NCBI GenBank assembly: GCA_964391015.1
Contig: CAYMKU010000030.1
Location: 1 to 49,929 of the forward strand
DNA length: 49,929 nt
Origin: XYD12-FULL-36-8 sp964391015
Lineage (GTDB): Bacteria; Bacteroidota; Ignavibacteria; Ignavibacteriales; Ignavibacteriaceae
Direction: 5' to 3'
The position numbers were made by a program, and so were the translations under genes. Positions within the stretch are counted from its first letter, which is position 1. Every line of letters starts with the position of its first letter. A model generated the notes under the pieces. The model was not told where the DNA came from and made no database searches. It was given only the letters and a program-made list of their open reading frames with translations. Shown piece after piece: positions 1-8,132 of this stretch.

Positions 1-1017
1 ATTGATTTAATTAAACAACATAAAATCGGATTATTTGGAGCTATTACAAGTAAGCCAAAAGATGCAGCAGAGAAAGAACTTGATCCTTCATTAAAAGGAA
101 AAGGATTACAATATTTTAGTCCAATAGTTGGATTAAGACAGCATTTTGATTTAGATCTTTGCGTAAGACCATGTAAATCTTTCATTGGCAATCCCCTTAA
201 CTTCATCCGCAAAACCGCAGATGGAAAATTTGAAGAGCCCTCAGTCGATACGGTTATCTTTAGACAAGGAACCGAAGGTCTCTATTCAGGAGTTGAATGG
301 ACAAATCCACCGAAAGCAGTTCGTGATGCTTTTGAAACCCATCCGAAGATGAAAACCTTCAAAGATGTTCCGAGTGAAGATATGGCAATTTCCACAAGAA
401 TCGTCACGAGGAAAGTTACTCAACGATTACTTCGTGAAGCATTTGAATATGCGAAAAAATATGGCTACAAAAATGTAACTGTCTGCGAGAAACCAAATGT
501 ACTCCGCGAAACTTCCGGAATGATGTGGAGTGAAGCGAAGAAAATTGCAAAAGATTACCCTGGGATCGAATTGTGGGATACCAACATTGATGCGCAAATG
601 ATGTGGTTAACCAAAAATCCTGAATCCTACGGAGTGATTGTTTCTGAAAACATGTTCGGTGATATTATTAGTGATGGTTTCGCCGGGTTGGTAGGCGGAC
701 TCGGTTTTGCTTGCAGTGCAAATATTGGTAAAGAGTATGCGGTGTTTGAACCGACTCACGGCTCGGCTCCAAAATATCAAGAACTTAATCCTTCAATTGT
801 AAATCCGATAGCAATGATTTTAAGCGCTTGCATGATGTTAGATTATATTGGAGAAACCGAAAAGGCAACAAAAATTAGAAATGCTATTGCTAATGTTGTA
901 AAAGAAGGAAAAGTAAAAACATACGATATGCTTAAGTTAAAGGGCGGACCTGATGTATTTAAACAAGGTGCATGTACAACTCAGCAGATGACGGATGAGA
1001 TAATCAGCAAATTGTGA
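1..1017 (+). CDS. Isocitrate/isopropylmalate-family dehydrogenase, 5'-truncated by the window edge
   Basis: The frame is open from base 1, so 338 codons of the C-terminal part are visible and the true start lies upstream. Visible family motifs are the substrate loop QGTEGLYSGVEW, the segment STRIVTRKVTQR, the metal-binding stretch SENMFGDIISDGFAGLVGG with its aspartates, and FEPTHGSAPKY near the nucleotide site. Members of this family decarboxylate isocitrate, isopropylmalate or homoisocitrate with NAD(P). The downstream aconitase-family enzyme and citrate lyase make isocitrate the likeliest substrate. Because that hydratase looks Lys4-like, homoisocitrate cannot be excluded. The stop codon TGA (1015-1017) lies inside the left arm of an inverted repeat that bounds the next, inserted gene. 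Confidence 0.88.
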   Translation: MDLIKQHKIGLFGAITSKPKDAAEKELDPSLKGKGLQYFSPIVGLRQHFDLDLCVRPCKSFIGNPLNFIRKTADGKFEEPSVDTVIFRQGTEGLYSGVEWTNPPKAVRDAFETHPKMKTFKDVPSEDMAISTRIVTRKVTQRLLREAFEYAKKYGYKNVTVCEKPNVLRETSGMMWSEAKKIAKDYPGIELWDTNIDAQMMWLTKNPESYGVIVSENMFGDIISDGFAGLVGGLGFACSANIGKEYAVFEPTHGSAPKYQELNPSIVNPIAMILSACMMLDYIGETEKATKIRNAIANVVKEGKVKTYDMLKLKGGPDVFKQGACTTQQMTDEIISKL

Positions 1018-1501
1018 AACGTCAAAAGTGAAATGTGAAAGATCTATGCAATTTAAAAGCTTATAAAGTGAGATGCTGAAATTAAACCATAAAAAATTAA
1101 CTGTTTGGATCAAAACCACCGAACTTATTAGTCAAATATATTTTTTAACAAAAGATTTTCCTAAAGAAGAGATCTTCGGAATTACTAATCAACTCCGTAG
1201 AGCATCAGTATCAATTGCATCAAATATCGCTGAAGGATCAGCCAGAAGCAGCAAATTAGAAAGAAGAAGATTTTTTGAAATTGCAAGATCATCGCTGGTA
1301 GAAGTCGATGCCCAAATTGACATCGCTAGAAAATTAGGATATATAAAAAATCAAAATTTAGCTGATCTCGAGACGTCAATTAATCATACTTTCGCATTAC
1401 TTTCTAAGATGATTACAAACACTTAATATGACAACAGAGTTAAAAGAATCATGTTTTATAACAAATGTTTGATCTTTCACGTTTGACGTTTCACTTTTCA
1501 C
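1014..1501 (+). mobile_element. Palindrome-bounded S23 cassette 1
   Basis: Two arms bracket the S23 gene. Left 1014-1026 (gtgaaacgtcaaa) is the exact reverse complement of 1482-1494, and left 1035-1044 (gtgaaagatc) of 1471-1480; only 8 and 1 unpaired bases separate the two blocks. Both arms are runs of degenerate heptamers: gtgaaac, gtcaaaa, gtgaaat, gtgaaag on the left, and the same family on the right, continuing to 1501. A transcript could fold the arms into a long stem with the gene in the loop. The left arm contains the stop codon of the upstream dehydrogenase and the right arm ends just before the ribosome site of the next gene. Calling it mobile is an inference; no transposase or target duplication is seen. 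Confidence 0.6.
1073..1426 (+). CDS. S23 / four-helix-bundle protein (23S rRNA intervening-sequence family), copy 1
   Basis: The 117-residue protein has the family layout: an N-terminal LNHKKLTVW segment, FPKEE, the core QLRRASVSIASNIAEGSAR, then RRFFEIARSSLVEVDAQI and a C-terminal helix. This family was first found encoded in intervening sequences of 23S rRNA genes and is related to the Avd accessory protein of diversity-generating retroelements. The biochemical role of free-standing copies is not established. Here the gene sits between protein genes inside a metabolic operon, bounded by inverted repeats. About half of its residues match copy 2 at 2087-2446, so the two are related but not a fresh duplication. 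The ATG start follows GTGAG weakly; no better start is seen. Confidence 0.85.
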   Translation: MLKLNHKKLTVWIKTTELISQIYFLTKDFPKEEIFGITNQLRRASVSIASNIAEGSARSSKLERRRFFEIARSSLVEVDAQIDIARKLGYIKNQNLADLETSINHTFALLSKMITNT

Positions 1502-1523
1502 TCATACACTAAAGGAGCAACTC

Positions 1524-2057
1524 ATGCGCGAAAATGTTCTAAAAATTTGGTCTGAAATAAACTGGATTCAAAATAAAGAATTAAGAGAAAAGGTACTCGA
1601 TTGCTGGGTTTATGCAATTGAAAACAGCGTACTCTCAATCGAAGATCTTGAAGTAATTCCCTTCTCTTTGTTGATAAAAGATTGCAAAATCTCTTTTATG
1701 AATCATAAAAGAACAGCAGTTCAACTATCTGTTGACATCGCAAAAAGAATGAAACAGAATTTTGGCAATGAAATTCAAATAGATATGGATATGCTGATTG
1801 CCGGTGCAATTCTCATTGATGTAGGTAAGCTAGTAGAATATGATAAAGTAAATGGGCAGTTAACAACAAGTAAAGCTGGTAAGTTACTTCGTCACCCTTT
1901 CAGTGGAGTAGCAATTGCCGACCGTTTCGGTTTACCGCCGGAAGTTCTTCATATCATTGCATATCATGCAAAAGAAGGTGATTTGGCAAAACGGAGTACT
2001 GAAGCAATCATTGTTCACCATGCAGATTTTGTTTCGTTTGATCCGTTTAAAGCGTGA
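1524..2057 (+). CDS. HD-domain protein with an altered HD motif
   Basis: The protein has 177 residues and is cytoplasmic. It shows the ordered histidines of an HD metal-dependent phosphohydrolase: His61 (MNHKR), then ILIDVGKLVEY around 98-106, His124 (LLRHP), His148 (AYHAKEG) and HHAD at 165-168. In the usual HD signature the pair is His-Asp (HDVGK); here it reads Ile98-Asp99, so one metal ligand is missing. Activity may be lost or the metal site rearranged. The substrate is unknown. AAGGAG lies about 7 bases before the ATG. The TGA stop (2055-2057) falls within the left repeat arm of the second S23 cassette, just as for the gene upstream. The gene lies between dehydrogenase and hydratase genes and is probably co-transcribed. 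Confidence 0.75.
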   Translation: MRENVLKIWSEINWIQNKELREKVLDCWVYAIENSVLSIEDLEVIPFSLLIKDCKISFMNHKRTAVQLSVDIAKRMKQNFGNEIQIDMDMLIAGAILIDVGKLVEYDKVNGQLTTSKAGKLLRHPFSGVAIADRFGLPPEVLHIIAYHAKEGDLAKRSTEAIIVHHADFVSFDPFKA

Positions 2058-2478
2058 ATCGTGAAAGGTGAGACGGAAGACGATATATGTTAGATCTAAA
2101 TCATAAACGGCTTGATGTTTGGAAAGCAAGTGTAGATATTGTTAAAGTAGTTTATGAATTAACTCAAAAGTTTCCTAAAGACGAGCAGTACGGAATTATT
2201 TCTCAATTAAAACGCGCTTCTGTTTCAATTGTTTCGAATCTTTCTGAAGGCTTATCAAGAAATAGTAAACTTGATACTCGAAGATTTCTTCAAATAGCAA
2301 GATCATCGCTTGTAGAATTAGATTCACAGATTGAAATATCACTTGAACTAAAATTTTGTAAACAAGATGAAATCAAAAGTCTTGAAGAACTTTCAAATAG
2401 AGTTTTTGCTATGCTGACTAAAATGATAAAAAAATATTCAGAATAAATTCGTCTACCGATTCACGTTTCACTTTTCAC
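2054..2478 (+). mobile_element. Palindrome-bounded S23 cassette 2
   Basis: The left arm 2054-2082 and right arm 2450-2478 pair over their full 29 nt with about 23 matches. Both are heptamer runs (gtgaatc, gtgaaag, gtgagac, ggaagac; the right arm reads gtgaaaa, gtgaaac, gtgaatc, ggtagac on the other strand). The upstream gene's TGA is inside the left arm. The right arm ends two bases before the GGAG ribosome site of the hydratase gene, so the unit fills the space between stop codon and ribosome site without breaking either neighbour. The repeat family matches cassette 1 while the two S23 proteins have diverged. Confidence 0.6.
2087..2446 (+). CDS. S23 / four-helix-bundle protein, copy 2
   Basis: This 119-residue protein has the same layout as copy 1: LNHKRLDVWKAS, QKFPKDEQYG, QLKRASVSIVSNLSEGLSR, RRFLQIARSSLVELDSQIE and a C-terminal helix ending in lysines. 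The predicted fold is four helices, and the family forms oligomers that bind nucleic acid. No function can be assigned here. The ATG at 2087 is 5 bases past the left repeat arm and has no clear ribosome site, so translation may rely on read-through coupling from the HD gene. The stop codon lies 3 bases before the right arm. Gene and repeats therefore form one compact unit of about 425 bp. Confidence 0.85.
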   Translation: MLDLNHKRLDVWKASVDIVKVVYELTQKFPKDEQYGIISQLKRASVSIVSNLSEGLSRNSKLDTRRFLQIARSSLVELDSQIEISLELKFCKQDEIKSLEELSNRVFAMLTKMIKKYSE

Positions 2479-2487
2479 GGAGAATAT

Positions 2488-4455
2488 ATGAGTCAAACCT
2501 TAATAGAAAAAATTGCACAAAAATATGCAGTAGGATTATCACCCGACCACGAAGTTCATGCTGGTGATTATCTATCCATCAAGCCCGCTTATGTAATGAC
2601 ACATGATAATACTGGCGCAGTTATTCCAAAGTTTAAATCTATTGGGGCTAAGAAACTTTTCAATCCACAACAAGTTGTAGTAACACTCGATCATAATGTT
2701 CAAGACAAGAGTGAGAAGAATCTCGAGAAATATCGAGCGATAGAGAAATTTGCTAAAGACAACAACGCTGATTTTTATCCTGCCGGAAGAGGAATCGGTC
2801 ATCAAATTATGTGTGAAGAAGGTTACGCATGGCCGGGAACTATGGCAGTTGCATCCGATAGTCATTCAAACATGTATGGCGGTTTAGGTTGTTTGGGAAC
2901 TCCAATTGTAAGAACAGACGCCGCTGCGATTTGGGCTACAGGAAGAACTTGGTGGCAAGTTCCTCCAATTGCTAAAGTAGAACTAACAGGAAAACTCAAA
3001 CCGGGTGTAACTGGCAAAGATGTAATTATTGCTTTGTGTGGATTTTTCAATCATGACGAAGTGTTAAACCATGTGATTGAATTTGTTGGAGAAGGAATAA
3101 AAAACATTTCCATAGATGACCGTCTAACAATTGCAAACATGACTACTGAATGGGGTGCATTAGCAGGAGTTTTCCCGGTTGATGAAATTACAATTCAGTG
3201 GTTGAGGAAAAGATCTGAGTTTATTACCAAAAGAGGGTTAGAAAATGTTGCATCCGATGTTGATGGAAATGGAAAGCATCCACGAATAAACGAATCAAAG
3301 ATTTCCGCACTTGCGCAGAATATTATCAAAGCTGATGAAGATTCTTTCTATGCAAAAACTTTATCGCTGGATTTGAGCACGATTCAACCTTTTGTTTCCG
3401 GACCTAACACAGTTAAAGTTGTAACTTCAGTTCAAGAACTTAAAAAAAATGTGGTTAAAATTAACAAAGCGTACTTAGTTTCTTGTGTAAACAGCCGAGT
3501 TGATGATATTGCCGAAGCTGCAAACATTGTTAGAGGGAAAAAGATTGCAAATGGAGTTAAGTTCTACATAGCTGCTGCTTCAAGCGAAGTTCAAGCAGAA
3601 GCAGAAAAACGCGGAGACTGGCAAGCACTAATTGAATCTGGTGCGATACCGTTACCCCCAGGTTGTGGTCCATGTATTGGACTTGGAACCGGATTGCTTG
3701 AAGATGGTGAAGTGGGAATCTCAGCTACTAATAGAAATTTTAAAGGAAGAATGGGATCGGCTAAAGCTCAAGCATATCTCGCTTCTCCAGCAGTTGTTGC
3801 AGCTTCAGCAATAGCAGGACACATTGACTACATACAGAACTATGATGATAAGTCTGTTTCAACTAAAATCATTACAAATCAGAAAAAAGATTATAAAGCC
3901 CAAAAAGTTCATATCATTAATAATTTTCCTGAAAAGTTTGAAGGTGAACTCATCTTTTGTTATCAGGATAATTTGAATACAGATGGTATTTATCCTGGCA
4001 AATACACTTACATTGATGATTTTACACCTCAGCAGCAAGCTCAAGTTGTTATGGAAAATTATGATCCCGAATTTGTAAAGATTGCTAAGGAAGGCGACAT
4101 CCTCGTTGGAGGTTTTAACTTCGGGACAGGAAGCTCGCGTGAACAAGCAGCAACTGCACTCAAGTATAAAGGAATAAGATGTGTAATTGCCGGTTCGTTG
4201 AATGAAACATACAAACGCAATGCTTTGAACAACGGATTTTTAATAATTGAATGTCCACAACTCGTAATTGATCTGAAGAAAAAATTTGGGACAGATAATT
4301 TGACCGTTGCAACTGGAAGTCAAGCCACAATAGATTTTGTCAATTCTGTCATTCATTTTAGTAACCAGCAATATGTAATTGATCCCGTCGGCGAAGCTGC
4401 ACAAGAGTTAATTGTCGATGGCGGCTTGGAAGAGTGGGTGAAGAAGAATCTTTGA
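2488..4455 (+). CDS. Aconitase-family hydratase, homoaconitase (Lys4)-like
   Basis: The enzyme has 655 residues. The three cysteines of the [4Fe-4S] cluster are visible: Cys333 in VSCVNSR, and Cys393 and Cys396 in PPGCGPCIG. The C-terminal swivel domain carries FNFGTGSSREQAATA at about 543-557. Phrases such as NMTTEWGALAGVFP, INKAYLVSC, ISATNRNFKGRMGS and NTDGIYPGKYTY match, from memory, fungal homoaconitase Lys4 better than AcnA or AcnB. Lys4 hydrates homoaconitate in lysine synthesis; aconitase interconverts citrate and isocitrate. The flanking dehydrogenase and citrate lyase genes argue for the citrate role here, with relaxed substrate choice possible. GGAG lies 7 bases before the ATG. The HEPN gene follows after only 9 bases. 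Confidence 0.85.
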   Translation: MSQTLIEKIAQKYAVGLSPDHEVHAGDYLSIKPAYVMTHDNTGAVIPKFKSIGAKKLFNPQQVVVTLDHNVQDKSEKNLEKYRAIEKFAKDNNADFYPAGRGIGHQIMCEEGYAWPGTMAVASDSHSNMYGGLGCLGTPIVRTDAAAIWATGRTWWQVPPIAKVELTGKLKPGVTGKDVIIALCGFFNHDEVLNHVIEFVGEGIKNISIDDRLTIANMTTEWGALAGVFPVDEITIQWLRKRSEFITKRGLENVASDVDGNGKHPRINESKISALAQNIIKADEDSFYAKTLSLDLSTIQPFVSGPNTVKVVTSVQELKKNVVKINKAYLVSCVNSRVDDIAEAANIVRGKKIANGVKFYIAAASSEVQAEAEKRGDWQALIESGAIPLPPGCGPCIGLGTGLLEDGEVGISATNRNFKGRMGSAKAQAYLASPAVVAASAIAGHIDYIQNYDDKSVSTKIITNQKKDYKAQKVHIINNFPEKFEGELIFCYQDNLNTDGIYPGKYTYIDDFTPQQQAQVVMENYDPEFVKIAKEGDILVGGFNFGTGSSREQAATALKYKGIRCVIAGSLNETYKRNALNNGFLIIECPQLVIDLKKKFGTDNLTVATGSQATIDFVNSVIHFSNQQYVIDPVGEAAQELIVDGGLEEWVKKNL

Positions 4456-4464
4456 GTTTATAAA

Positions 4465-5091
4465 ATGAAAGTAAAAAAAGAAATTACTGGAAACCATAGA
4501 AAACTGGAAGCTAATATCAAAGAACTTATTATTAATGGTTTAGAGATTGTATCCGATAACTATCAAATAAATAATCAAAAGTATCGAAGCTTAAAGTTGT
4601 TATTACTCGAGTCATTCCTGTTGAGAAGTTGTGCGTACTGGGAGAACTTCTTAGAAAAGGAAATAATTCTTTTGATTAAATTAAATCCAGAAACCTTCAG
4701 ACAGTATTTTGATTTGCCATCCTCTGTATCACTCAATCAGAATCTAATCCGCGCTATACTTATTGGCGACAAGTATCGTGATTGGCACGACATTCAGGCA
4801 TTAAAAAGTTATTTCAATAAGATAATTGATGCAAAGATTAATCCATTTAAGCAATTATCAAAAGAACAATTAGACTCCTTAAATTTCACATATATTTTAC
4901 GAAATTATTTATCTCATTATTCGGAATACTCTAGGCAAAAATTGTTCTTAATATATAAGGAATATCATTCTTATAAAAAATTTATCGAGCCTGGTAGCTT
5001 TTTAATAAAAGAAAAAGGGAAACATTTTGAAGCGTTACTACATAATTTCATTCTTATCTCTGTAACAATGAAAAAAATAATAGGTGTATAG
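4465..5091 (+). CDS. HEPN-domain putative RNase, first gene of a HEPN/AIPR-like pair
   Basis: The 208-residue protein is alpha-helical with no signal peptide. The decisive motif is RNYLSH at 146-151, the R-N-x3-H signature of HEPN ribonucleases (Arg146, Asn147, His151). An earlier helix, LLLESFLLRSCAYWENFLEKE (46-66), resembles the N-terminal helix of RiboL-PSP-type HEPN proteins. Such proteins act as toxins or effector RNases in abortive-infection and toxin-antitoxin systems. The gene starts 9 bases after the hydratase stop and its own stop is 1 base before the partner's ATG, so the pair is surely co-transcribed. It lacks a convincing ribosome site (TTTATAAA precedes the ATG). Its location inside a metabolic operon is unusual. 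Confidence 0.65.
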   Translation: MKVKKEITGNHRKLEANIKELIINGLEIVSDNYQINNQKYRSLKLLLLESFLLRSCAYWENFLEKEIILLIKLNPETFRQYFDLPSSVSLNQNLIRAILIGDKYRDWHDIQALKSYFNKIIDAKINPFKQLSKEQLDSLNFTYILRNYLSHYSEYSRQKLFLIYKEYHSYKKFIEPGSFLIKEKGKHFEALLHNFILISVTMKKIIGV

Positions 5092-5092
5092 C

Positions 5093-6592
5093 ATGTCTTC
5101 ATTACAATTATTAAATGATCATTTATTAAAAAATGAGATCACATTTTCAGAACCATTCTATTATTCGAAAGATAAAAAGACAATAATGGGAGAAGTTCCG
5201 TTTAGTGAAATATTATTTCTTGATTACCGTGACACAGAAGCCGGAAGTAATCCACGCGAATTTGCTGGTATAAAAAACACGAATATTAAAATATTAACCA
5301 GTCTACTAGCAAATCCCGCACATTTATTTAGATTTTTACATTCTGGGGTTATTGTGTCGCTTATTGGAAGCACAATCAAAGACAGCTCGATACTATATGA
5401 TGAATGTTGTTTGACAAATGGAAACCAAACCAGATTTATAATTCTTACTTTGGTTTTTCTAAAGTTATATTTTGATAATTCCTCATTAACTAATCTTAAA
5501 CAAAGTGATATTAATGGATTCTTTAACCAGCATTTTAAGGATAACCAAAAGTCGATTTCAGTATCAACGTATTTACGGCATAATAAAGTAAATCAGGTCA
5601 TTACCTTTTTAAAAAAATCCAATACATTTTTCAATCTCTTTAAGTCATTCGACTTACTGCAATTTTTAAATTGCAGAATTAGAATTCAACTCAATATCGT
5701 CAACAATATACTCGATGATTTAGAAGAACAATCTGACGCTTATTCAATCGGAACATTGATAGCTGAAGCAAATAATGATACGCAAAATGTTAGGGCTGAT
5801 GATATATTTGGGAATAAATATAAATCTGACCTTGAAGCTAAAATATTTAACAGTTTTTTAAGCAGCAATGATAAAACTGAAATTGAGTACCGTTTTGGAG
5901 AAATAGCTGACAAAAGAGATAAAGTTCATATACTTACTTTATTACGTCCAGTAATAGCAACAGGTATCCTAACAAAAGAAAAAGATATATTTATATATAC
6001 AAATCAAAGGGTACCCATTTATAAAATATTTGAGAAGTTATTACAGCGTCAAAAAAATAAAAATATAATTACTCTCATCTCAGCTTTAATTCCTTTTTTA
6101 TTTAATATGCGAAAAAATTTGGTTAACCCAACGTTGGATAGACATAAACGTGAACTTATTAGAATTTATAAAGAAAAAGCACTTTATGGCGATTTAGATG
6201 ATAATAAAATTATTGGGAAAGAGATTCAAAAGTGTAAAACAAATGATCAGAAACTTTCACGTCTAATCAGAACTGTGGTTGACCATAACATAGAACATAT
6301 TCTACCTGTTTTGGTATATAAATTAAGAAATTTAATCTTTTGGGATAAAGATGTTAATCAGATAAAATTTAATATTCCAACTGATAAAATATCCGAATTC
6401 ATAAAAGGACTTACAGAAATAATTTATGAGAAATATGTTGAAAAAAAATTAGAAGGTTTGCCAACTTCCCTTACGACATTAGTCCGTAGCAAGGATTTTT
6501 ACGATCTTGGAAATGAATCATATAAAACTTACATAAGATTATATAACGCAAAAGAAACAGATTTTATTTCGAAAAATAGGATTATTATTTAA
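5093..6592 (+). CDS. AIPR-like protein, partner of the HEPN gene
   Basis: The protein has 499 residues from the ATG at 5093; an in-frame GTG at 5084 would overlap the HEPN gene. Three stretches recall the AIPR (abortive-infection phage-resistance) family: FLHSGVIVSL at 81-90 (compare F..NNGITI), LTNGNQTRFIILTL at 107-120 (compare INGCQT) and AEANNDTQNVRADDI at 224-238 (compare ATNxQNPV..xDL). Match outside these motifs is weak and the C-terminal half is unrecognised, so the family call is tentative. There are no membrane segments. Pairing with a HEPN RNase suggests a sensor, antitoxin or regulator that restrains it. It is lysine- and asparagine-rich, like its partner and unlike the metabolic neighbours. 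Confidence 0.5.
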   Translation: MSSLQLLNDHLLKNEITFSEPFYYSKDKKTIMGEVPFSEILFLDYRDTEAGSNPREFAGIKNTNIKILTSLLANPAHLFRFLHSGVIVSLIGSTIKDSSILYDECCLTNGNQTRFIILTLVFLKLYFDNSSLTNLKQSDINGFFNQHFKDNQKSISVSTYLRHNKVNQVITFLKKSNTFFNLFKSFDLLQFLNCRIRIQLNIVNNILDDLEEQSDAYSIGTLIAEANNDTQNVRADDIFGNKYKSDLEAKIFNSFLSSNDKTEIEYRFGEIADKRDKVHILTLLRPVIATGILTKEKDIFIYTNQRVPIYKIFEKLLQRQKNKNIITLISALIPFLFNMRKNLVNPTLDRHKRELIRIYKEKALYGDLDDNKIIGKEIQKCKTNDQKLSRLIRTVVDHNIEHILPVLVYKLRNLIFWDKDVNQIKFNIPTDKISEFIKGLTEIIYEKYVEKKLEGLPTSLTTLVRSKDFYDLGNESYKTYIRLYNAKETDFISKNRIII

Positions 6593-6642
6593 TTTGAATT
6601 TCTGAAAAATTAAATACCAGGTTCAACAGTCGGGAAAATTCT

Positions 6643-6677
6643 TCGATTAACAATTAAACTATTTAGCAATTCAAATT
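6643..6677 (+). repeat. Degenerate heptamer run before the PrpD-family gene
   Basis: Five successive 7-mers (tcgatta, acaatta, aactatt, tagcaat, tcaaatt) fill most of the gap between the AIPR-like gene and the MmgE/PrpD gene. They resemble the heptamers at 8181-8221 and 9961-9988. No open frame is associated. The run is short and AT-rich, so chance similarity is possible. Confidence 0.35.
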
Positions 6678-6695
6678 CATAAAGGCTCAAAAAGT

Positions 6696-8132
6696 ATGAA
6701 CAAATCAATTTCACGACAAATATCAGAATTCGCAGTTAATCTTAAGTACAAAGATTTACCGGAAAATGTAGTTCACGAAGTAAAACGTTATTTATACGAC
6801 TCCATTGGATGCGCTTACGGTGCCTATCACACAAAAGATGTGAACATCATGCGAAACATCTACAAAAAAGTGAAAGGAGCGAAGGAGTCCACAGTTATTG
6901 GATTCGGAGATAAGCTTCCTGCGGTTAATACAACGCTCATCAATTCTTTGATGATTAGAGCATTGGATTTCAATGACATATATTGGAAAGAAGATCCATC
7001 TCATCCGTCAGATATAATTCCCGCTGCATTATCAGTTGGAGAAATGGTTGGCGCATCAATGAAAGATGTAATCACTGCAATAGTCCTTGCTTACGAATTT
7101 GAACAGCGGCTTTGCGAGTTTGCCGTTCCCGGAATTCGTGAGAGAAGATGGCATCATGCAACACTTACTCAGTTTGTTTCTCCAATTGTTGCCGGCTACT
7201 TACTTGGATTAACAGTTGATCAAATGGTAAATGCAATTGGAATCAGCGGAAGCCACAGTCATACAATTGGATGTCCAACTGCAGGAAAACTTACAATGAT
7301 GAAAAACACTGTTGACCCGATGGCTGTTCAAGCAGGAGTATTTGCTGTTCTGATGGCAAAAGAAGGTTACTCAGGAACTGAAGCCGTGTTTGAGGGTAAA
7401 GAAGGGTTCATGGATTGTTTTCTTGGATGGAATGTTAAAGATCAAAAAGTTGAACCGCTTCCGATGAAAGGCAGAGAAGGTTTAGGCGAGTGGAAATGGG
7501 ATGTTGACAAACTGATTGGAAATTTGGGAAAGAACTATAAAATTCTCGAATGCAGCATGAAAGCTTTTCCGACTGAAGCATTGACGCACACTCACATTTC
7601 TGCAACTTTAAAAGTTGTAACCGGTAATAACATAAGCTATGATCAAATCGAATCCGTAACCGTTACAACAATTGCAAGAGCATGCGATATTCTCTTCGAT
7701 CCGCACAAATATAGACCTGAATCTCGTGAGACGGCAGACCACTCACTCCCTTATTGCATTGCTGCTGCGTTAGTTGATCATAAAATAACCACCGCCTCTT
7801 TCTCCGAAGAAAAATTAAAAGATCCCAGAATCTGGGAAGTGATAGATAAAATTAAAGGCGAGGCATCTCAAGAATTTGAAAAAATGTTTCCTGCTAAACA
7901 GCCGTCAAAAGTTGTGGTTAAAACAAAAGATGGAAGAGAATTTTCAGAATATCTTGAGTATCCTAAAGGTGATCCGCGCGAACCAATGACGATGGAAGAT
8001 CTTGAGAATAAATTTAATGCTCTTTCTGATGGATTATTATCGAAAAGAAAACAAAAGAGTGTTCGCGATATGATTTTCAAATCTGAGAAGTATAAAACAA
8101 TTGACTTTATGGAAAAATTAAATATTGAATAA
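6696..8132 (+). CDS. MmgE/PrpD family protein
   Basis: The enzyme has 478 residues, the usual length for this family, and is cytoplasmic. The signature RALDFNDIYW followed by HPSDIIPAALSVGE (about 90-115) and the glycine-rich GISGSHSHTIGCPTAGKL segment are typical. The family includes 2-methylcitrate dehydratase, cis-aconitate decarboxylase and imidosuccinate racemases, so sequence alone does not fix the reaction. No methylcitrate synthase or lyase gene is nearby. The surrounding hydratase and citrate lyase genes suggest a tricarboxylic-acid substrate such as citrate, cis-aconitate or 2-methylcitrate. The ATG is preceded by weak purine-rich sequence (AAAGGCTCAAAAAGT). The stop codon is followed directly by an inverted repeat. 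Confidence 0.8.
   Translation: MNKSISRQISEFAVNLKYKDLPENVVHEVKRYLYDSIGCAYGAYHTKDVNIMRNIYKKVKGAKESTVIGFGDKLPAVNTTLINSLMIRALDFNDIYWKEDPSHPSDIIPAALSVGEMVGASMKDVITAIVLAYEFEQRLCEFAVPGIRERRWHHATLTQFVSPIVAGYLLGLTVDQMVNAIGISGSHSHTIGCPTAGKLTMMKNTVDPMAVQAGVFAVLMAKEGYSGTEAVFEGKEGFMDCFLGWNVKDQKVEPLPMKGREGLGEWKWDVDKLIGNLGKNYKILECSMKAFPTEALTHTHISATLKVVTGNNISYDQIESVTVTTIARACDILFDPHKYRPESRETADHSLPYCIAAALVDHKITTASFSEEKLKDPRIWEVIDKIKGEASQEFEKMFPAKQPSKVVVKTKDGREFSEYLEYPKGDPREPMTMEDLENKFNALSDGLLSKRKQKSVRDMIFKSEKYKTIDFMEKLNIE

Noticed and set aside
1..1017. Start at the ATG at 349 for the dehydrogenase
   Set aside because: The frame is open and family-like (GTEGLYSGVEW) from base 1, so the ATG is internal and the gene is cut by the window edge.
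937..1119. A reverse 60-codon frame at the end of the dehydrogenase gene
   Set aside because: It is the shadow of the dehydrogenase and the repeat arm, with no coding character.
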